Shown: positions 49,650 to 59,361, counted from the first letter of the stretch. The stretch: DNA of 64,000 nucleotides from Bordetella genomosp. 9 (GCF_002261425.1 NZ_NEVJ01000003.1:2356001-2420000); one strand, 5' to 3'. Numbers and translations: made by a program. Notes: generated by a model not told the origin, from the letters alone.

Positions 49650-50954
49650 TCAACGCGCCGTCAGCGTATCCGTCACCGTGCCGAGGGTGCGCGACTGGGC
49701 CAGCGAGACATCGACGACTTCCGACATGATGCCGGTCACGCGCCGCGACGAGGCCACGATGTCCTCCATCGTGGCACCGGCCGATTGCACCAGCCCGGCG
49801 CCCTCTTCGATCTGCTGGACGGACGTCTGGATCAAGCCCTTGATCTCCTTGGCGGCGGACGCGCTGTGCTGCGCCAGGTTGCGGACTTCCGCCGCCACGA
49901 CCGCGAAGCCCTTGCCGTGGCTGCCCGCGCGGGCGGCTTCGACGGCGGCGTTCAGTGCCAGGATGTTGGTCTGGAACGCCACGCCGTCCATGACGCCGAT
50001 GATGTCGGCGATGCGGCGGGAGCTTTCCGTGATCGCGCCCATGGTGCGCACGACGTCGTGCACCGTGCGGCCGCCGGACTCCGCGACATTGGCGGCCTCA
50101 AGCGCCAATGTATGCGCCTGCGAGGCGCGGTCGGCATTGGCGGCCAGGCCCTGCACCGCCTCGCGCAATTGCTCCGCGGCAAGGACACGGCCGGTAATGT
50201 CGGAAGCGAACTTGACCACCTTGCAGGGCCTGCCTTCGCCGTCCAGGATGGGGTTGTAGCTGGCGTCGATCCAGACGTTGCGGCCGCCCTTGCCGACGCG
50301 CAGGTACTGGCCGGTGTCATGGACGCCCTGGCCCAGGCGCCGCCAGAATTCCCGATAGGCCGCCGACTGCCGCTCATCGGGCAGGACGAACATGCTGTGA
50401 TGGCGTCCCACCACTTCGTTCTCGTCGTAGCCCATGGCATCCAGGAACAAACGATTCGCGCGGATGATGGTGCCATCGAGTTCGAATTCGATGATTGCCT
50501 GCACTTTCGAAATCGCGGCGAGCTGGCCCGCCGCGTCGTCGATACGGTGCTGTTCGGCGGTGGCTTCGCTGGCGATCTCGACGATCCTGGCCGGACGGCC
50601 GTGGCGGTCGCATATCGGAATACAGCTGGCCCGCAGCCAGATACAGGTCCCGTCGGCCGCCACGCGGCGGTAGCAGCCGGTTTGCGGAATGCCCTGCGCC
50701 AGGTCTTCCCAGAATTGCCGGTAGGCAGGCGTGGCGCTCTCGGCCGCGCCGGCCAGCATACTGTGATGGTGGCCCGCGATATCTTCGATCTCGTAGCCGA
50801 AGGCGGACAGATAGTTGGCATTGGCCCGCAGTATCTGCCCATCCATGTCGTATTCGATAACGGCAAGCGCCTGATGAAATGCCTCCAGTTCGCCCTCCGG
50901 GCCGCCCTCGTGGCGGCTGGCGCCGCGCAACTTGCCCGTGATGAAGCCCAACAT
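49650..50954 (-). CDS. Soluble methyl-accepting chemotaxis-like protein with two PAS domains
   Basis: A 434-residue protein with no membrane helix. PAS1 lies at about 20-120 and PAS2 at about 145-245; each shows the flavin or redox PAS/PAC pattern ([20 protein letters not shown] and [20 protein letters not shown], each followed by a PAC segment with R-V-...-G-W-like strands). The MCP signalling domain at about 270-425 has the conserved tip [19 protein letters not shown] and a [14 protein letters not shown] segment. The architecture equals BdlA/Aer-2-like cytoplasmic receptors, which control biofilm dispersal or aerotaxis; one of these is likely. GGGAGGAAAAA precedes the ATG at 50954. Confidence 0.86.
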   Translation of the reverse strand: MLGFITGKLRGASRHEGGPEGELEAFHQALAVIEYDMDGQILRANANYLSAFGYEIEDIAGHHHSMLAGAAESATPAYRQFWEDLAQGIPQTGCYRRVAADGTCIWLRASCIPICDRHGRPARIVEIASEATAEQHRIDDAAGQLAAISKVQAIIEFELDGTIIRANRLFLDAMGYDENEVVGRHHSMFVLPDERQSAAYREFWRRLGQGVHDTGQYLRVGKGGRNVWIDASYNPILDGEGRPCKVVKFASDITGRVLAAEQLREAVQGLAANADRASQAHTLALEAANVAESGGRTVHDVVRTMGAITESSRRIADIIGVMDGVAFQTNILALNAAVEAARAGSHGKGFAVVAAEVRNLAQHSASAAKEIKGLIQTSVQQIEEGAGLVQSAGATMEDIVASSRRVTGIMSEVVDVSLAQSRTLGTVTDTLTAR

Positions 50955-51164
50955 TTTTTCCTCCCTTGAAACTGCTTGCGCGCACGCTCGCTTGTCCTTC
51001 GACGCGGCGCGTTGCACATGTCAAAACATTACCGTGCGATGGCACAGCGGTAAGGAAGATCAGCGGCCGATATGACGGCTTATTTCGCGTTTGTTGCGGC
51101 ACCTTTCCTGTCCACAATACCGCCACGTACCCGCCCGTCCGGGCGGTTGGCGACATGGGTCACG

Positions 51165-51617
51165 ATGATGATGCTCAGCCGTACTTCGCACGTTGCGCCT
51201 TACCCCCTGGTGTCCAGGGGATTCCTGCGTTTGCTCGCCGGCCTGGGAGGTTGCGTGCTGGCAGGCGCGGTGCTGGGCTGGCCCGGCGACGCCCGGGCCG
51301 ACACGCGCACGGATATGCCGCCGGCGGGAAGTCTTGCCGCACTGCGGCAGAAGATGGTGCCGGCAAACGTGCAGCAGTGCCGCTCGCTGCTGCAGCGCAA
51401 GCCGCAGCTCGATCCCTATGCTCCCAGGTCGTCCGGCGCATGGGACGGCTATTGCTCATGCGTGGGCCAGGCCTATGTGAGCAACATGCCGGACAACGTC
51501 GTGCTGGCGTTCGCGTCCGGCAAGCTGCCGCAGGACCGCGGCGACCAGGCCGCGCGCATGCGCGCGGCGGCCGTCAGCCTGGATGCCGCGCGGGCCCGCT
51601 GCGCGGCGGTCCGCTGA
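51165..51617 (+). CDS. Hypothetical secreted protein with CxC pair
   Basis: About 150 residues. A hydrophobic segment (LLAGLGGCVLAGAVLGW) ending near DARA-DT looks like a signal peptide. The mature part holds VQQCRSLLQRKP, WDGYCSCVGQAYV and ARARCAAVR, that is four cysteines that may form disulphides in the periplasm. Three tandem ATGs at 51165-51171 are possible starts; an ATG at 51072 would put 31 non-signal-like residues in front. No family is recognised and no ribosome site is strong. Confidence 0.6.
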   Translation: MMMLSRTSHVAPYPLVSRGFLRLLAGLGGCVLAGAVLGWPGDARADTRTDMPPAGSLAALRQKMVPANVQQCRSLLQRKPQLDPYAPRSSGAWDGYCSCVGQAYVSNMPDNVVLAFASGKLPQDRGDQAARMRAAAVSLDAARARCAAVR

Positions 51618-51639
51618 GGCGATCGCGCCGGAACCGGCG

Positions 51640-52530
51640 CTACGGCCGGCCTTCCAGCAGCTTCACCATCGCATGCAGGACGCGGTTGACCGGCGTGGCG
51701 ATGGCGCGCTCGCGGCCCTTGCGTTCGATATAGCCGTTCAGGTAATCGATTTCCGTCGCCTTGCCGCGCATCAGGTCCTGCGCCGTGGAAGAGAATTGCG
51801 TCGGCATGGTCTCGACGATCTTCAGGACGGCGGCCCAGCTGTCGCCCGGGACCTCGACGCCTTCGGCCTGCGCCACGGCCAGGCATTCATGCACGACGTC
51901 GCGCATGACCTGCTGGATGCCCTGGCCCGCGTACAGCTCGCCGTAGGGCATGCGCGCGATGGCCGACAGGGCGTTGTAGGCGCAGTTGACGATGAGCTTG
52001 GCCCACAGTGCGCCGATGACGTTGTCGGAAATCTCCACCGGCACGCCGGCGGCCGCGCAGGCGTCGGCGTAGCGGCGGCTGCCCGCCGATGGGCCGATGA
52101 CCAGTTCGCCGCGCCCGTGGTGCTTGACGTGGCCCGGGCCGGCCATTTCCGTGGCGACGTAGACGACCGCGGGGACCACGGTCTGCGGTAGCAGGGTCTG
52201 CAGGCGCTCGGCATTGTCGACGCCATTCTGCAGGCTCAGCACCAGGGTGTCGGCGCCCAGATGCGGCGCCAGCGAGCGTCCCGCGCTTTCGGTGTCGGCG
52301 GATTTGACGCAGAACAGCACGACGTCGGCGCCGCGCGCCATATCCGGCCCGGTGCCGGCCCGCATGGGAATGTGTTCCTGGAAGGTCTTGGCCTCCAGGA
52401 ACAGGCCTTGCGCGAGCACGGCCTCGACATGCGCGGGCCGGCCGATCAAGGCGACTTCGTGTCCGGCGCGGGCCAGCATGCCTCCGAAATAGCAACCGAC
52501 CGCGCCGGCGCCCATGACCGCGACTTTCAT
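51640..52530 (-). CDS. 2-dehydropantoate 2-reductase (ketopantoate reductase)-like
   Basis: A 296-residue NADPH-dependent reductase. The cofactor motif is GAGAVGCYFGG near the N-terminus, and the catalytic Lys/Asn pair is visible in ALWAKLIVNCAYN (K178, N182, N186). PanE makes pantoate for coenzyme A, but paralogues of this family are common and act on other 2-keto acids, so I leave the symbol empty. TATCTCC on the plus strand just before gives GGAGATACGC as ribosome site for the ATG at 52530. A phased GCAAAC array lies upstream. Confidence 0.84.
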   Translation of the reverse strand: MKVAVMGAGAVGCYFGGMLARAGHEVALIGRPAHVEAVLAQGLFLEAKTFQEHIPMRAGTGPDMARGADVVLFCVKSADTESAGRSLAPHLGADTLVLSLQNGVDNAERLQTLLPQTVVPAVVYVATEMAGPGHVKHHGRGELVIGPSAGSRRYADACAAAGVPVEISDNVIGALWAKLIVNCAYNALSAIARMPYGELYAGQGIQQVMRDVVHECLAVAQAEGVEVPGDSWAAVLKIVETMPTQFSSTAQDLMRGKATEIDYLNGYIERKGRERAIATPVNRVLHAMVKLLEGRP

Positions 52531-52581
52531 GCGTATCTCCTTCGATGTCGAGCCGCCCGCGCGAGCGCGGGACCGCTGCTT

Positions 52582-52631
52582 GCAAACGATCCGCAAACGG
52601 GCGGCAAACAGGCTGCAAACAGGCTGCAAAC
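52582..52631. repeat. Five GCAAAC hexamers at an exact 11-bp period
   Basis: GCAAAC begins at 52582, 52593, 52604, 52615 and 52626, one helical turn apart, between the reductase gene and the divergent DUF445 gene. The last units extend to CAGGCTGCAAA. An iteron-like protein binding array is the natural reading; the binder is unknown. Confidence 0.72.
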
Positions 52632-52797
52632 GCGAACCCGGGGCGCACCCGGATCGCGCCGCGCCGTTGATGGTAGATACTAACCGTCTTTGACCAACGC
52701 GGCCCGCGCGGGCCCCGCCACTGCCGGCGGATCCGCGCCGACCGCCCGGAGGTTCATCGCTGCCCGCCGATCCTCCCCAACCCATGGAGCCCCCTCG

Positions 52798-54099
52798 TTG
52801 CCGACCGACCCTCGCCGTACCTCCCTGCGCCGCATGAAGACCTGGGCCCTGGCGTCGCTGCTGGCGACGTTGGCGGGAGTGGGCGTCAGTTACGCCATGG
52901 GTGGGCAGGGATTATGGGCGTGGGTGCGCGCCTTCTGCGAAGCGGCGACGATAGGCGCGCTGGCCGATTGGTTCGCCGTGGTGGCGCTGTTTCGCCGGCC
53001 GCTGGGGCTGCCCATTCCGCACACCGCCATCATTCCCTCCAACAAGGCGCGCATCGCGGACAATCTGTCCGTCTTCGTGCGCGATCATTTCCTCGATCCC
53101 GTGTCGCTGCTGGAACGGCTGCGCGTGTTCGACCCGGCGACCCGGCTGGGACAGTGGCTGAGCGACCCGCGCCAGGCCCGCGTGGTGGCGGGCACGGCGC
53201 GCGCCTGGGCCTTGCGCGCGATGGACCTGCTGGACGAACAGGCGGTGCGGGAAGGCATCCACGGCTTCGTGGTGGGCAAGCTGCGCGCATGGAACGCCGC
53301 GCAGACGGCCGGCGAGCTGTTCGAGCTGCTGGCGCGCGACGGGCGCCATCACGCCCTGCTGGACGAGGCGCTCAACCGGCTGGCGGCCTACCTGGAGGGC
53401 GAACAGGTCAAGGAGCGCGCATCGGCGCTGATGGTCAAGTATGCGCGCAAGGAATGGCCGCGCATGGCCAAGGCGCTGAACCTGGTGCGGCCGGTGGACG
53501 ATATCGCCGACACGCTGGCCGACCGGCTGGCGCGCGCGCTGCTGGATGAACTGCGCGACGTGCTGGCGCAGCCCGACCATCCGCTGCGGCGCGACTACGA
53601 GGCCTGGCTGGGCGGCTACGTCACGCGGCTGCGCGACGATCCGGGCCTGCAGGCGCAGGTGGAACAGATCAAGGAGCGCATCATCGGTCACGAGCAGGTG
53701 CGGGCCTACGTGCAGGGCATCTGGGACGAGGTGCGCGACGCCCTGCGGCGCGACCTGTCCAGCAACGATTCGGCGCTGGGCCGCCATCTGGAACAGACGC
53801 TGAGCGCGCTGGGGCGCAACCTGGCGGCCGAACCGGCCTTGCGCGACGCCATCAACCAGCATGTGCTGGCCGGCGCGGAACGCCTGGCCGCGGGCTTGCG
53901 CCAGGGCATCACGGACCATATCGCGCAGACGGTCCGCACATGGGACGAGCGCCAGTTCGTCGATGAGCTGGAGCTGAGCATCGGCCGCGATCTGCAGTAC
54001 ATCCGCTTCAACGGCATGCTGGTGGGCGGCCTGATCGGCCTGGCGCTGCATGCCTGCGTGTGGGCGGCGACCGCGGCCGGGATTTTCACGGCGGCGTAA
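52798..54099 (+). CDS. DUF445 family membrane-associated protein
   Basis: A 433-residue DUF445 protein (YjiN-like). One hydrophobic helix near the N-terminus (WALASLLATLAGVGVSYAMG) and one at the C-terminus (MLVGGLIGLALHACVWAATA) flank a long helical body with conserved segments GALADWFAVVALFRRPLGLP and IPHTAIIPSNKARIADNL. I use the TTG at 52798 behind GGAG; an ATG at 52834 is possible. The family is common in proteobacteria and lacks a known activity. Confidence 0.84.
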   Translation: MPTDPRRTSLRRMKTWALASLLATLAGVGVSYAMGGQGLWAWVRAFCEAATIGALADWFAVVALFRRPLGLPIPHTAIIPSNKARIADNLSVFVRDHFLDPVSLLERLRVFDPATRLGQWLSDPRQARVVAGTARAWALRAMDLLDEQAVREGIHGFVVGKLRAWNAAQTAGELFELLARDGRHHALLDEALNRLAAYLEGEQVKERASALMVKYARKEWPRMAKALNLVRPVDDIADTLADRLARALLDELRDVLAQPDHPLRRDYEAWLGGYVTRLRDDPGLQAQVEQIKERIIGHEQVRAYVQGIWDEVRDALRRDLSSNDSALGRHLEQTLSALGRNLAAEPALRDAINQHVLAGAERLAAGLRQGITDHIAQTVRTWDERQFVDELELSIGRDLQYIRFNGMLVGGLIGLALHACVWAATAAGIFTAA

Positions 54100-54287
54100 G
54101 CGGCCGGGATCACGGCCGGGTTGCGGCCTGGGTCGCGGCGCGGGCCGCGGCCGTAGCCACGCGGCCGTGGAACTGGCGGCGCGGGCGCGTTAAGCTGTGG
54201 CGACGAGCCGGTCCGCGCCGGCTGGCAGTATCACCGGCCTGCCGCCCCGCCATCGGCGCGGGCGGCGGCAATTCGCAGGAATCCGCC

Positions 54288-54806
54288 ATGGACCATCCTC
54301 TCCCGTCCGCCCTCCGCCGCCACGCCGGCGCCTTGCTGTTGCTGGCGACCGGCCTGCTGGCGGGCTGCGCCAACATCGCCGCGACACCCGCCGGCACGCC
54401 GCTGGCCGATATGGAATCCCGATACGGCACGCCCTCCTACACCTGCACCCGTCCGGACGGCGCGCGCCGCGTGGTCTGGTCGCAGCTGCCGTCGGGCAGC
54501 TACGCCTGGGGAACCGACCTGGACGCCCAGGGCCGCGCGGTGCGCATGCAAGCCCTGATGTCGCCGGAGCACTTCGCGCTGCTGCGCCAGGGCGACTGGA
54601 CGCCCGAGGCGGTACGCTGCGAATTCGGCCCGCCGGGACGGGTGGGCGCGGTCGGACTGGGCGAGAAGCATGAGGTCGTCTGGTCGTATTACTACGTGCT
54701 GGACGACCGCTGGCATTCGGTCATGTACGTGTACCTGGGGCCGAAGGGCGACAAGGTCACCCATTACCACTCCGGCCCCGACCAGCGCTACCAGCGCAGC
54801 GAATAG
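54288..54806 (+). CDS. Predicted lipoprotein
   Basis: A 172-residue protein with a lipoprotein signal: LLLLATGLLAG followed by Cys at the lipobox (LLAGC). The mature domain starts NIAATPAGTPLADMESRYGT and has SmpA/BamE-like features (a repeated pattern of Gly-x-P and W-Y strands, e.g. SYTCTRPDGARRVVWSQ, EVVWSYYYVLDDRWHSVMYV); the family is only tentative. The ATG at 54288 follows CAGGAATCC. It likely sits in the outer membrane facing the periplasm. Confidence 0.75.
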   Translation: MDHPLPSALRRHAGALLLLATGLLAGCANIAATPAGTPLADMESRYGTPSYTCTRPDGARRVVWSQLPSGSYAWGTDLDAQGRAVRMQALMSPEHFALLRQGDWTPEAVRCEFGPPGRVGAVGLGEKHEVVWSYYYVLDDRWHSVMYVYLGPKGDKVTHYHSGPDQRYQRSE

Positions 54807-55104
54807 GCGGCGCGGAGCGCCGCATCGCTGCCCCGTGGCGCGACATCATCGAGATTTGTGCCACGGCTATAAGGCCGCGTTATGGGCGCCGCCCTTCCCG
54901 GCCCGACGCCTGGCCTGAAACTTCTTTCGCATCAAGGGCTTGCACGCCGGCGCGCGATGCTGCACCGCAGCTGCGCGCGGGGCCGGGCGGGTTTCGCCCG
55001 CCGCCGCCTTCGCGCATCATGCGCACATTCCCCGCGTAGCGGATTTCACGCGCGGCGCGCGTTGGCGCCGCGTCCAGCTTGCGTTCATTCCCGGAGTTCC
55101 TCCC

Positions 55105-56070
55105 ATGCCCCACACTTCCCGCGCTCGTAAATTCGGATTGGCCGTGGCCCAGATGGGCCCGGTGCACCTGGCCGACTCCCGCCAGGCAGTCGTGAAGCGG
55201 CTGGTGGAGATGCTGCGTGAAGCCGCGGCCCGCCAGGCGACCTTCGTGGTGTTTCCCGAACTGGCCCTGACCACCTTCTTCCCGCGCTACTGGATGACGG
55301 AAGAAGAAGCGGTGGAACGCTACTTCGAACGCGCCATGCCCAATGCCGACGTGCAGCCGCTGTTCGACGCCGCGCGCGAACTCGGCGTGGGCTTCTACCT
55401 GGGCTATGCCGAACTGACCGCCGAAGGCCGCCGCTTCAACACGGCCGTGCTGGTCGACCGCAGCGCCAAGGTGGTGGGCAAATACCGCAAGGTGCATCTG
55501 CCCGGCCACGACGACCACAAGCCGGATGCGCCCTTCCAGCACCTGGAAAAGAAATTCTTCGAAGTCGGCAACCTGGGTTTCCCGGTATGGAATACGCAGG
55601 ACATCAACGTCGGCATGTGCATCTGCAACGACCGCCGCTGGCCGGAGACCTGGCGCGCCATGTCGCTGCAGAGCGCCGAGCTGATCGTGCTGGGGTACAA
55701 CACGCCGTCGTGGAACATCCACTGGACCGAGCCGGTGCACCTGCGCACTTTCCACCATGAAATCGTGCTGCAGGCCAGCGCCTACCAGAACGCCGTGTGG
55801 ATAGGCGCGGCCGCCAAGTGCGGGTCGGAGGACGGCTTCCACATGATCGGCAGCTCCATGATCGTCGCGCCTTCCGGCGAGATCGTGGCGCGCGCCAGCG
55901 GCGAGGACGACGAAGTCATCACCGCGCAGATCGACCTGGACCTGGGCGCGACCTTCCGCCAGCACGTGTTCAACTTCGCCAAGCATCGCAGCCCGGAGCA
56001 ATACCGCCTGATCGTCGAACGCACCGGCGCCGGCGAACCGCTGCCGCTGCCGCCCGAAGCGCGCGGTTGA
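55105..56070 (+). CDS. N-carbamoyl-D-amino acid hydrolase (carbon-nitrogen hydrolase)
   Basis: Nitrilase-superfamily amidohydrolase of 321 residues. The catalytic triad is E52 (VFPELALTT), K129 (KYRKVHLPG) and C174 (MCICNDRRWPE). The motif CNDRRWPETWR and the DDHKPDAPFQHLEKKFF loop are typical of D-carbamoylases, which release ammonia and CO2 from N-carbamoyl-D-amino acids made from hydantoins. The ATG at 55105 follows GGAGTTCCTCCC. It converges on the amidase/ABC-importer operon, suggesting a shared nitrogen-recovery role. Confidence 0.87.
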   Translation: MPHTSRARKFGLAVAQMGPVHLADSRQAVVKRLVEMLREAAARQATFVVFPELALTTFFPRYWMTEEEAVERYFERAMPNADVQPLFDAARELGVGFYLGYAELTAEGRRFNTAVLVDRSAKVVGKYRKVHLPGHDDHKPDAPFQHLEKKFFEVGNLGFPVWNTQDINVGMCICNDRRWPETWRAMSLQSAELIVLGYNTPSWNIHWTEPVHLRTFHHEIVLQASAYQNAVWIGAAAKCGSEDGFHMIGSSMIVAPSGEIVARASGEDDEVITAQIDLDLGATFRQHVFNFAKHRSPEQYRLIVERTGAGEPLPLPPEARG

Positions 56071-56127
56071 TGGCGCGCGGGTGATGAAGGCGGTGATGGC
56101 GCGCGGCCCGCGCCGGCCGCCGCGCCC

Positions 56128-57444
56128 TCAGGCCGTTTGACCCAGGACGCTCTCCACCCACTTGGCCACGCGCAGCGTGGCGATATCGCGTCCGAACGTG
56201 CCCACCAGCTGCACGCCCAGGGGCAGGCCGCGCGCGGAGCGCCCGGCCGGCACCGACAGGGCGGGAAAGCCCAGGAATGTCCAGGGGGCGCACCACGACG
56301 CGTCGCCGGTATCGTCCAGCCCCAGGGGCGCTTCGCCCGACGCAGGAACGGTCAGCACGGCGTCATAGCCCGACAGCCGCGTGGACAGGGCCGCGCGCAG
56401 CTCGCGCTGCGTCCGCCGCGCCCGCACGTAGTCGGCGCGCGCGATGTCGCGCGACGTGTCGACCAGGCCCTTGAGACGCGCGCTGGCGCGATCCGGGTAG
56501 CGCGCCACCAGGTCGCCGTAGATATCCAGCGCCTCGAAACCGAGTATCTGCTGCAGCGGCCACAGCGTCGGCGCGCCGATTTCAGGCAGCACGACTTCTT
56601 CCACCGACGCGCCCGCACGCCGCAGTGTTGCCGCCACCTGTTCCAGCAGCGCCTTCTGCTGCGCGTCCACCTTGTCCCAGCCGGGCGCGCAGACGACCGC
56701 CAGCGCGGGCGCGGGCAAGGGATCCAGCCCGCCTTGGGGATCCAGGCGGAACGCCGCCAGGTCCGTGCCGTCGGCCAGGGTGTAGCCGGGATCGCCCAGG
56801 CACGCCAAGGCATAGGCGATGTCGTCGACGCAGCGGGCCATGAAGCCGACGTGGTCCAGCGAACCGGACAGGGGATGCACGCCTTCGCGCGGCACGGCGC
56901 CGAAGCTGGCCTTGAAACCGACCACGCCGCAATATGCCGCGGGCCGCACGACGGAGCCCATCGTCTGGGTGCCCAGCGCCAGCGGCACGATGCCCGCGGC
57001 GACCGCCGCGGCCGAGCCGCTGGACGAACCGCCCGGCGTGTGGGCCGGATTCCAGGGATTGACGGTGGCGCCGGGGTGACGGAAAGCAAACTCCGTGGTC
57101 ACGGTCTTGCCAAACACCGTACCGCCCAGGCGCTTGATGGCCGACACCACGGCCGCATCCTCCATGGGCACGTGATCGGCGAACATCGCCGACCCGTTGG
57201 TGGTGCGCAAACCCGCCGTGGCGATGATGTCCTTCACGCCGACGGGAATGCCGGCCAGCGGCCCTTGGGTCGCGGCTTTCAGGTCCGCCGCGGGCACGCG
57301 GGTGACGAAAGCCTTGAGCCACGGCTCGCATTCGTCGGCACGCGCGGCGCAGGCGCGCAGGTAGTCGTCACGGTCGAGCGTGCCCGCCGCGAAGCCACGC
57401 AGGGCCTCGAGCAGGCCGGGCAGTTCAGTTGGCGTCATGTTCAT
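56128..57444 (-). CDS. Amidase (amidase-signature family)
   Basis: A 438-residue amidase with the Ser-Ser-Lys triad: K71 (PVGVKDIIAT), the cis-Ser near 140-142 (GGSSSGSAAA) and nucleophile S164 (TMGSVVRPAA). It hydrolyses a carboxamide to acid and ammonia; the exact amide is unknown. It is the last gene of the ABC-importer operon, 9 bp after the binding-protein gene, so its substrate is probably what the transporter brings in. MNM at the start gives two nearby ATGs; 57444 is used. A GatA role is unlikely as no GatB/GatC is present. Confidence 0.87.
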   Translation of the reverse strand: MNMTPTELPGLLEALRGFAAGTLDRDDYLRACAARADECEPWLKAFVTRVPAADLKAATQGPLAGIPVGVKDIIATAGLRTTNGSAMFADHVPMEDAAVVSAIKRLGGTVFGKTVTTEFAFRHPGATVNPWNPAHTPGGSSSGSAAAVAAGIVPLALGTQTMGSVVRPAAYCGVVGFKASFGAVPREGVHPLSGSLDHVGFMARCVDDIAYALACLGDPGYTLADGTDLAAFRLDPQGGLDPLPAPALAVVCAPGWDKVDAQQKALLEQVAATLRRAGASVEEVVLPEIGAPTLWPLQQILGFEALDIYGDLVARYPDRASARLKGLVDTSRDIARADYVRARRTQRELRAALSTRLSGYDAVLTVPASGEAPLGLDDTGDASWCAPWTFLGFPALSVPAGRSARGLPLGVQLVGTFGRDIATLRVAKWVESVLGQTA

Positions 57445-57453
57445 CGTGTCGGC

Positions 57454-58431
57454 CTATTGGGGCAGCGCCAGCGCTTTCTTCACGTACGTCGGTACGACGA
57501 AGGTCGCATAGTCGGGCTGGGCCTTCAGGTTGCCCAGGGCGATCTGCGTATCCATGCCGGTCTTGAAGGCTTCCGCCGACGTTTCCACGCTCTTGGGATA
57601 GACGTTGTCCGCCAGCATGCGGTTGACGGCATTCGTCACCACCTTGGGATCCAGCGTGGGGAATTCCTTCAAGGCGATCTGCAGCGTCTGATCGTGGTTC
57701 TTCTGCATGAAGCGCAGGGCCAGTTCCATGCCGTTCACCAGGCGCTGGGCGGCATCCGGATCGACGTCCGACCGCGCGGTCACCGACGAGAACGCGTACG
57801 CACCGTACTGCTTGGGAAAGCCCAGCACCACCTTCATGCCCTGGGCGGCCACCTGGTCCAGCCCCGGCTCGTACAGCACCGCCACCTTGGCCTGCCCGCC
57901 CAGGAACGGGCCCGCCTCGGATCCCGTCTGCACCTGGATCATGTCGACGTCCTTGTCCGGATTCATGCCGTTCTCCTTCAGCAGCTTCATGAAGAGAGAC
58001 GTGCTGGTGGTGGGCATCAATCCCGTCACCACCTTCTGCCCTTTCAGGCTCTTGACACCATCGTAGTGGAAGTCTGGCGTCGTCGCGATATAGACCGCGG
58101 CGCCGTTGACCACGTTGCTGATGATGCCGACCTTGGCGCCCTTGGACGCGGCGATGGCGGTCCATTCCGGTCCGTGCACCGAGAATTGCGCGCTGCCGGA
58201 CAGCACCGCGGACAGGGCCGCGGTGGGCGACCCGGCGTTCTCCTTGGTGACGTCCAGGCCCTGCTGCTTGAAGAACCCCTGGTCGATGGCGACGTACAAG
58301 GGCAGGTACAGCATGGACTGGAATGCCTGCGTGACCGTCACCTTCTTGGCTTGTGCCCAGGCCGGGACCGTGGCGACGGCCAGCGAAGCGGCGACGAACA
58401 GCGACGCCAGGCTACTCTTGGAAAAGCGCAT
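57454..58431 (-). CDS. ABC transporter substrate-binding protein (NMT1/SsuA-like)
   Basis: Periplasmic binding protein of 325 residues. The signal peptide (SLASLFVAASLAVATVPA) ends near AWA-QAK. The mature domain begins VTVTQAFQSMLYLPLYVAID, the NMT1/THI5-like start, with AGSPTAALSAVLSGSAQFS following. Ligands in this group include taurine, nitrate, pyrimidines and aliphatic amides or sulfonates; the amidase next to it points to an amide. I start at the ATG at 58431, since further upstream is not signal-like. Confidence 0.87.
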   Translation of the reverse strand: MRFSKSSLASLFVAASLAVATVPAWAQAKKVTVTQAFQSMLYLPLYVAIDQGFFKQQGLDVTKENAGSPTAALSAVLSGSAQFSVHGPEWTAIAASKGAKVGIISNVVNGAAVYIATTPDFHYDGVKSLKGQKVVTGLMPTTSTSLFMKLLKENGMNPDKDVDMIQVQTGSEAGPFLGGQAKVAVLYEPGLDQVAAQGMKVVLGFPKQYGAYAFSSVTARSDVDPDAAQRLVNGMELALRFMQKNHDQTLQIALKEFPTLDPKVVTNAVNRMLADNVYPKSVETSAEAFKTGMDTQIALGNLKAQPDYATFVVPTYVKKALALPQ

Positions 58432-58492
58432 GACTTGCAACCTCCGAATGGGAACATGAGAAGCGCCGCGGACGCGGCGCGCGAAACCCGGG

Positions 58493-59359
58493 CTACACCT
58501 GGATGTGCGGCCTGCCGTCATCGAGCTTCCACGGCAGGAGATTGCGCTCCAGCGCATCGATGGCGTGGTACAGCAGGAAGCCCACCAGCATCAGGACGAA
58601 CAGGCCGACCCACACCGAGTTCAGGTCGTACAGGCTCGACGCCGTGTAGATGAGATGGCCCAGTCCGTACTTCGACGAAATGAATTCGCCCACCACGGCC
58701 CCGACCAGGCCCAGGCCGATATTGATGCGGAAGTTGGCGATGATGGCCGGCAGCGCGGACGGCACCACCACGCCGTGGAAGATCTGGTGCTTGCTGCCGC
58801 CCATGGAATACAGCAGGGCCTGCAGGTCCTTGTCGGCGTCCTTGGCGGCCTGGTAGGCCGCGATCAGCGCGACCACCGCGGTCATGGACACCACCAGCGC
58901 CACCTTGGACAGCAGGCCGGTGCCGAACCACAGCAGCACGATGGGCGCCAGGGCGATCTTGGGCACGCTGTTGATCGCGACGATGAAGGGCTCCACCAAC
59001 CGGGCGACGAACACCGAATACCACATCGCCAGGCCCAGGACGGAGCCGATCGCGGTGCCGGCCACGAAGCCCAGCAGGGCCTCGAACAGGGTGTAGCCGG
59101 TATCCCAGAGCAGCGAACCGTCCATCAGGTTCTTGACGAAGATGGCCCAGATGCCGCTCGGCTTGCCGACCAGGAACTCCGAGATCCAGCCCGCGCGCAC
59201 GCCGGCTTCCCACACCAGGAAGAAAACCATGACAGCCAGCAGCTGCAGCCCGAACCGGCCGGCGGCGGTATCGAAGACACGGCGCCGGCGCACCGGCACG
59301 GACGGCGTCCCGTCAAGCGGCTGGAGGGCCGCGTCGGCCCGTTGAGGTATCGATGACAT
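58493..59359 (-). CDS. ABC transporter permease (SsuC/TauC-like)
   Basis: A 288-residue inner-membrane permease with about six helices. The EAA-like coupling segment is SMGGSKHQIFHGVVVPSALP, facing the ATPase. SVPKIALAPIVLLWFGTGLL is a hallmark of the nitrate/sulfonate/taurine permease group. It starts at the ATG at 59359, 2 bp after the ATPase stop, and precedes the binding-protein gene, giving the order ATPase-permease-binding protein-amidase. Confidence 0.9.
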   Translation of the reverse strand: MSSIPQRADAALQPLDGTPSVPVRRRRVFDTAAGRFGLQLLAVMVFFLVWEAGVRAGWISEFLVGKPSGIWAIFVKNLMDGSLLWDTGYTLFEALLGFVAGTAIGSVLGLAMWYSVFVARLVEPFIVAINSVPKIALAPIVLLWFGTGLLSKVALVVSMTAVVALIAAYQAAKDADKDLQALLYSMGGSKHQIFHGVVVPSALPAIIANFRINIGLGLVGAVVGEFISSKYGLGHLIYTASSLYDLNSVWVGLFVLMLVGFLLYHAIDALERNLLPWKLDDGRPHIQV

Positions 59360-59361
59360 GG

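Noticed and set aside
51640..52530. Assignment as housekeeping panE
   Set aside because: The family is right but paralogues with other substrates are common and no pantothenate gene is nearby, so no symbol is given.
56137..58653. Open frame of about 838 codons on the plus strand
   Set aside because: Runs opposite the amidase and binding-protein genes and is Arg/His/Gln-rich without family features.
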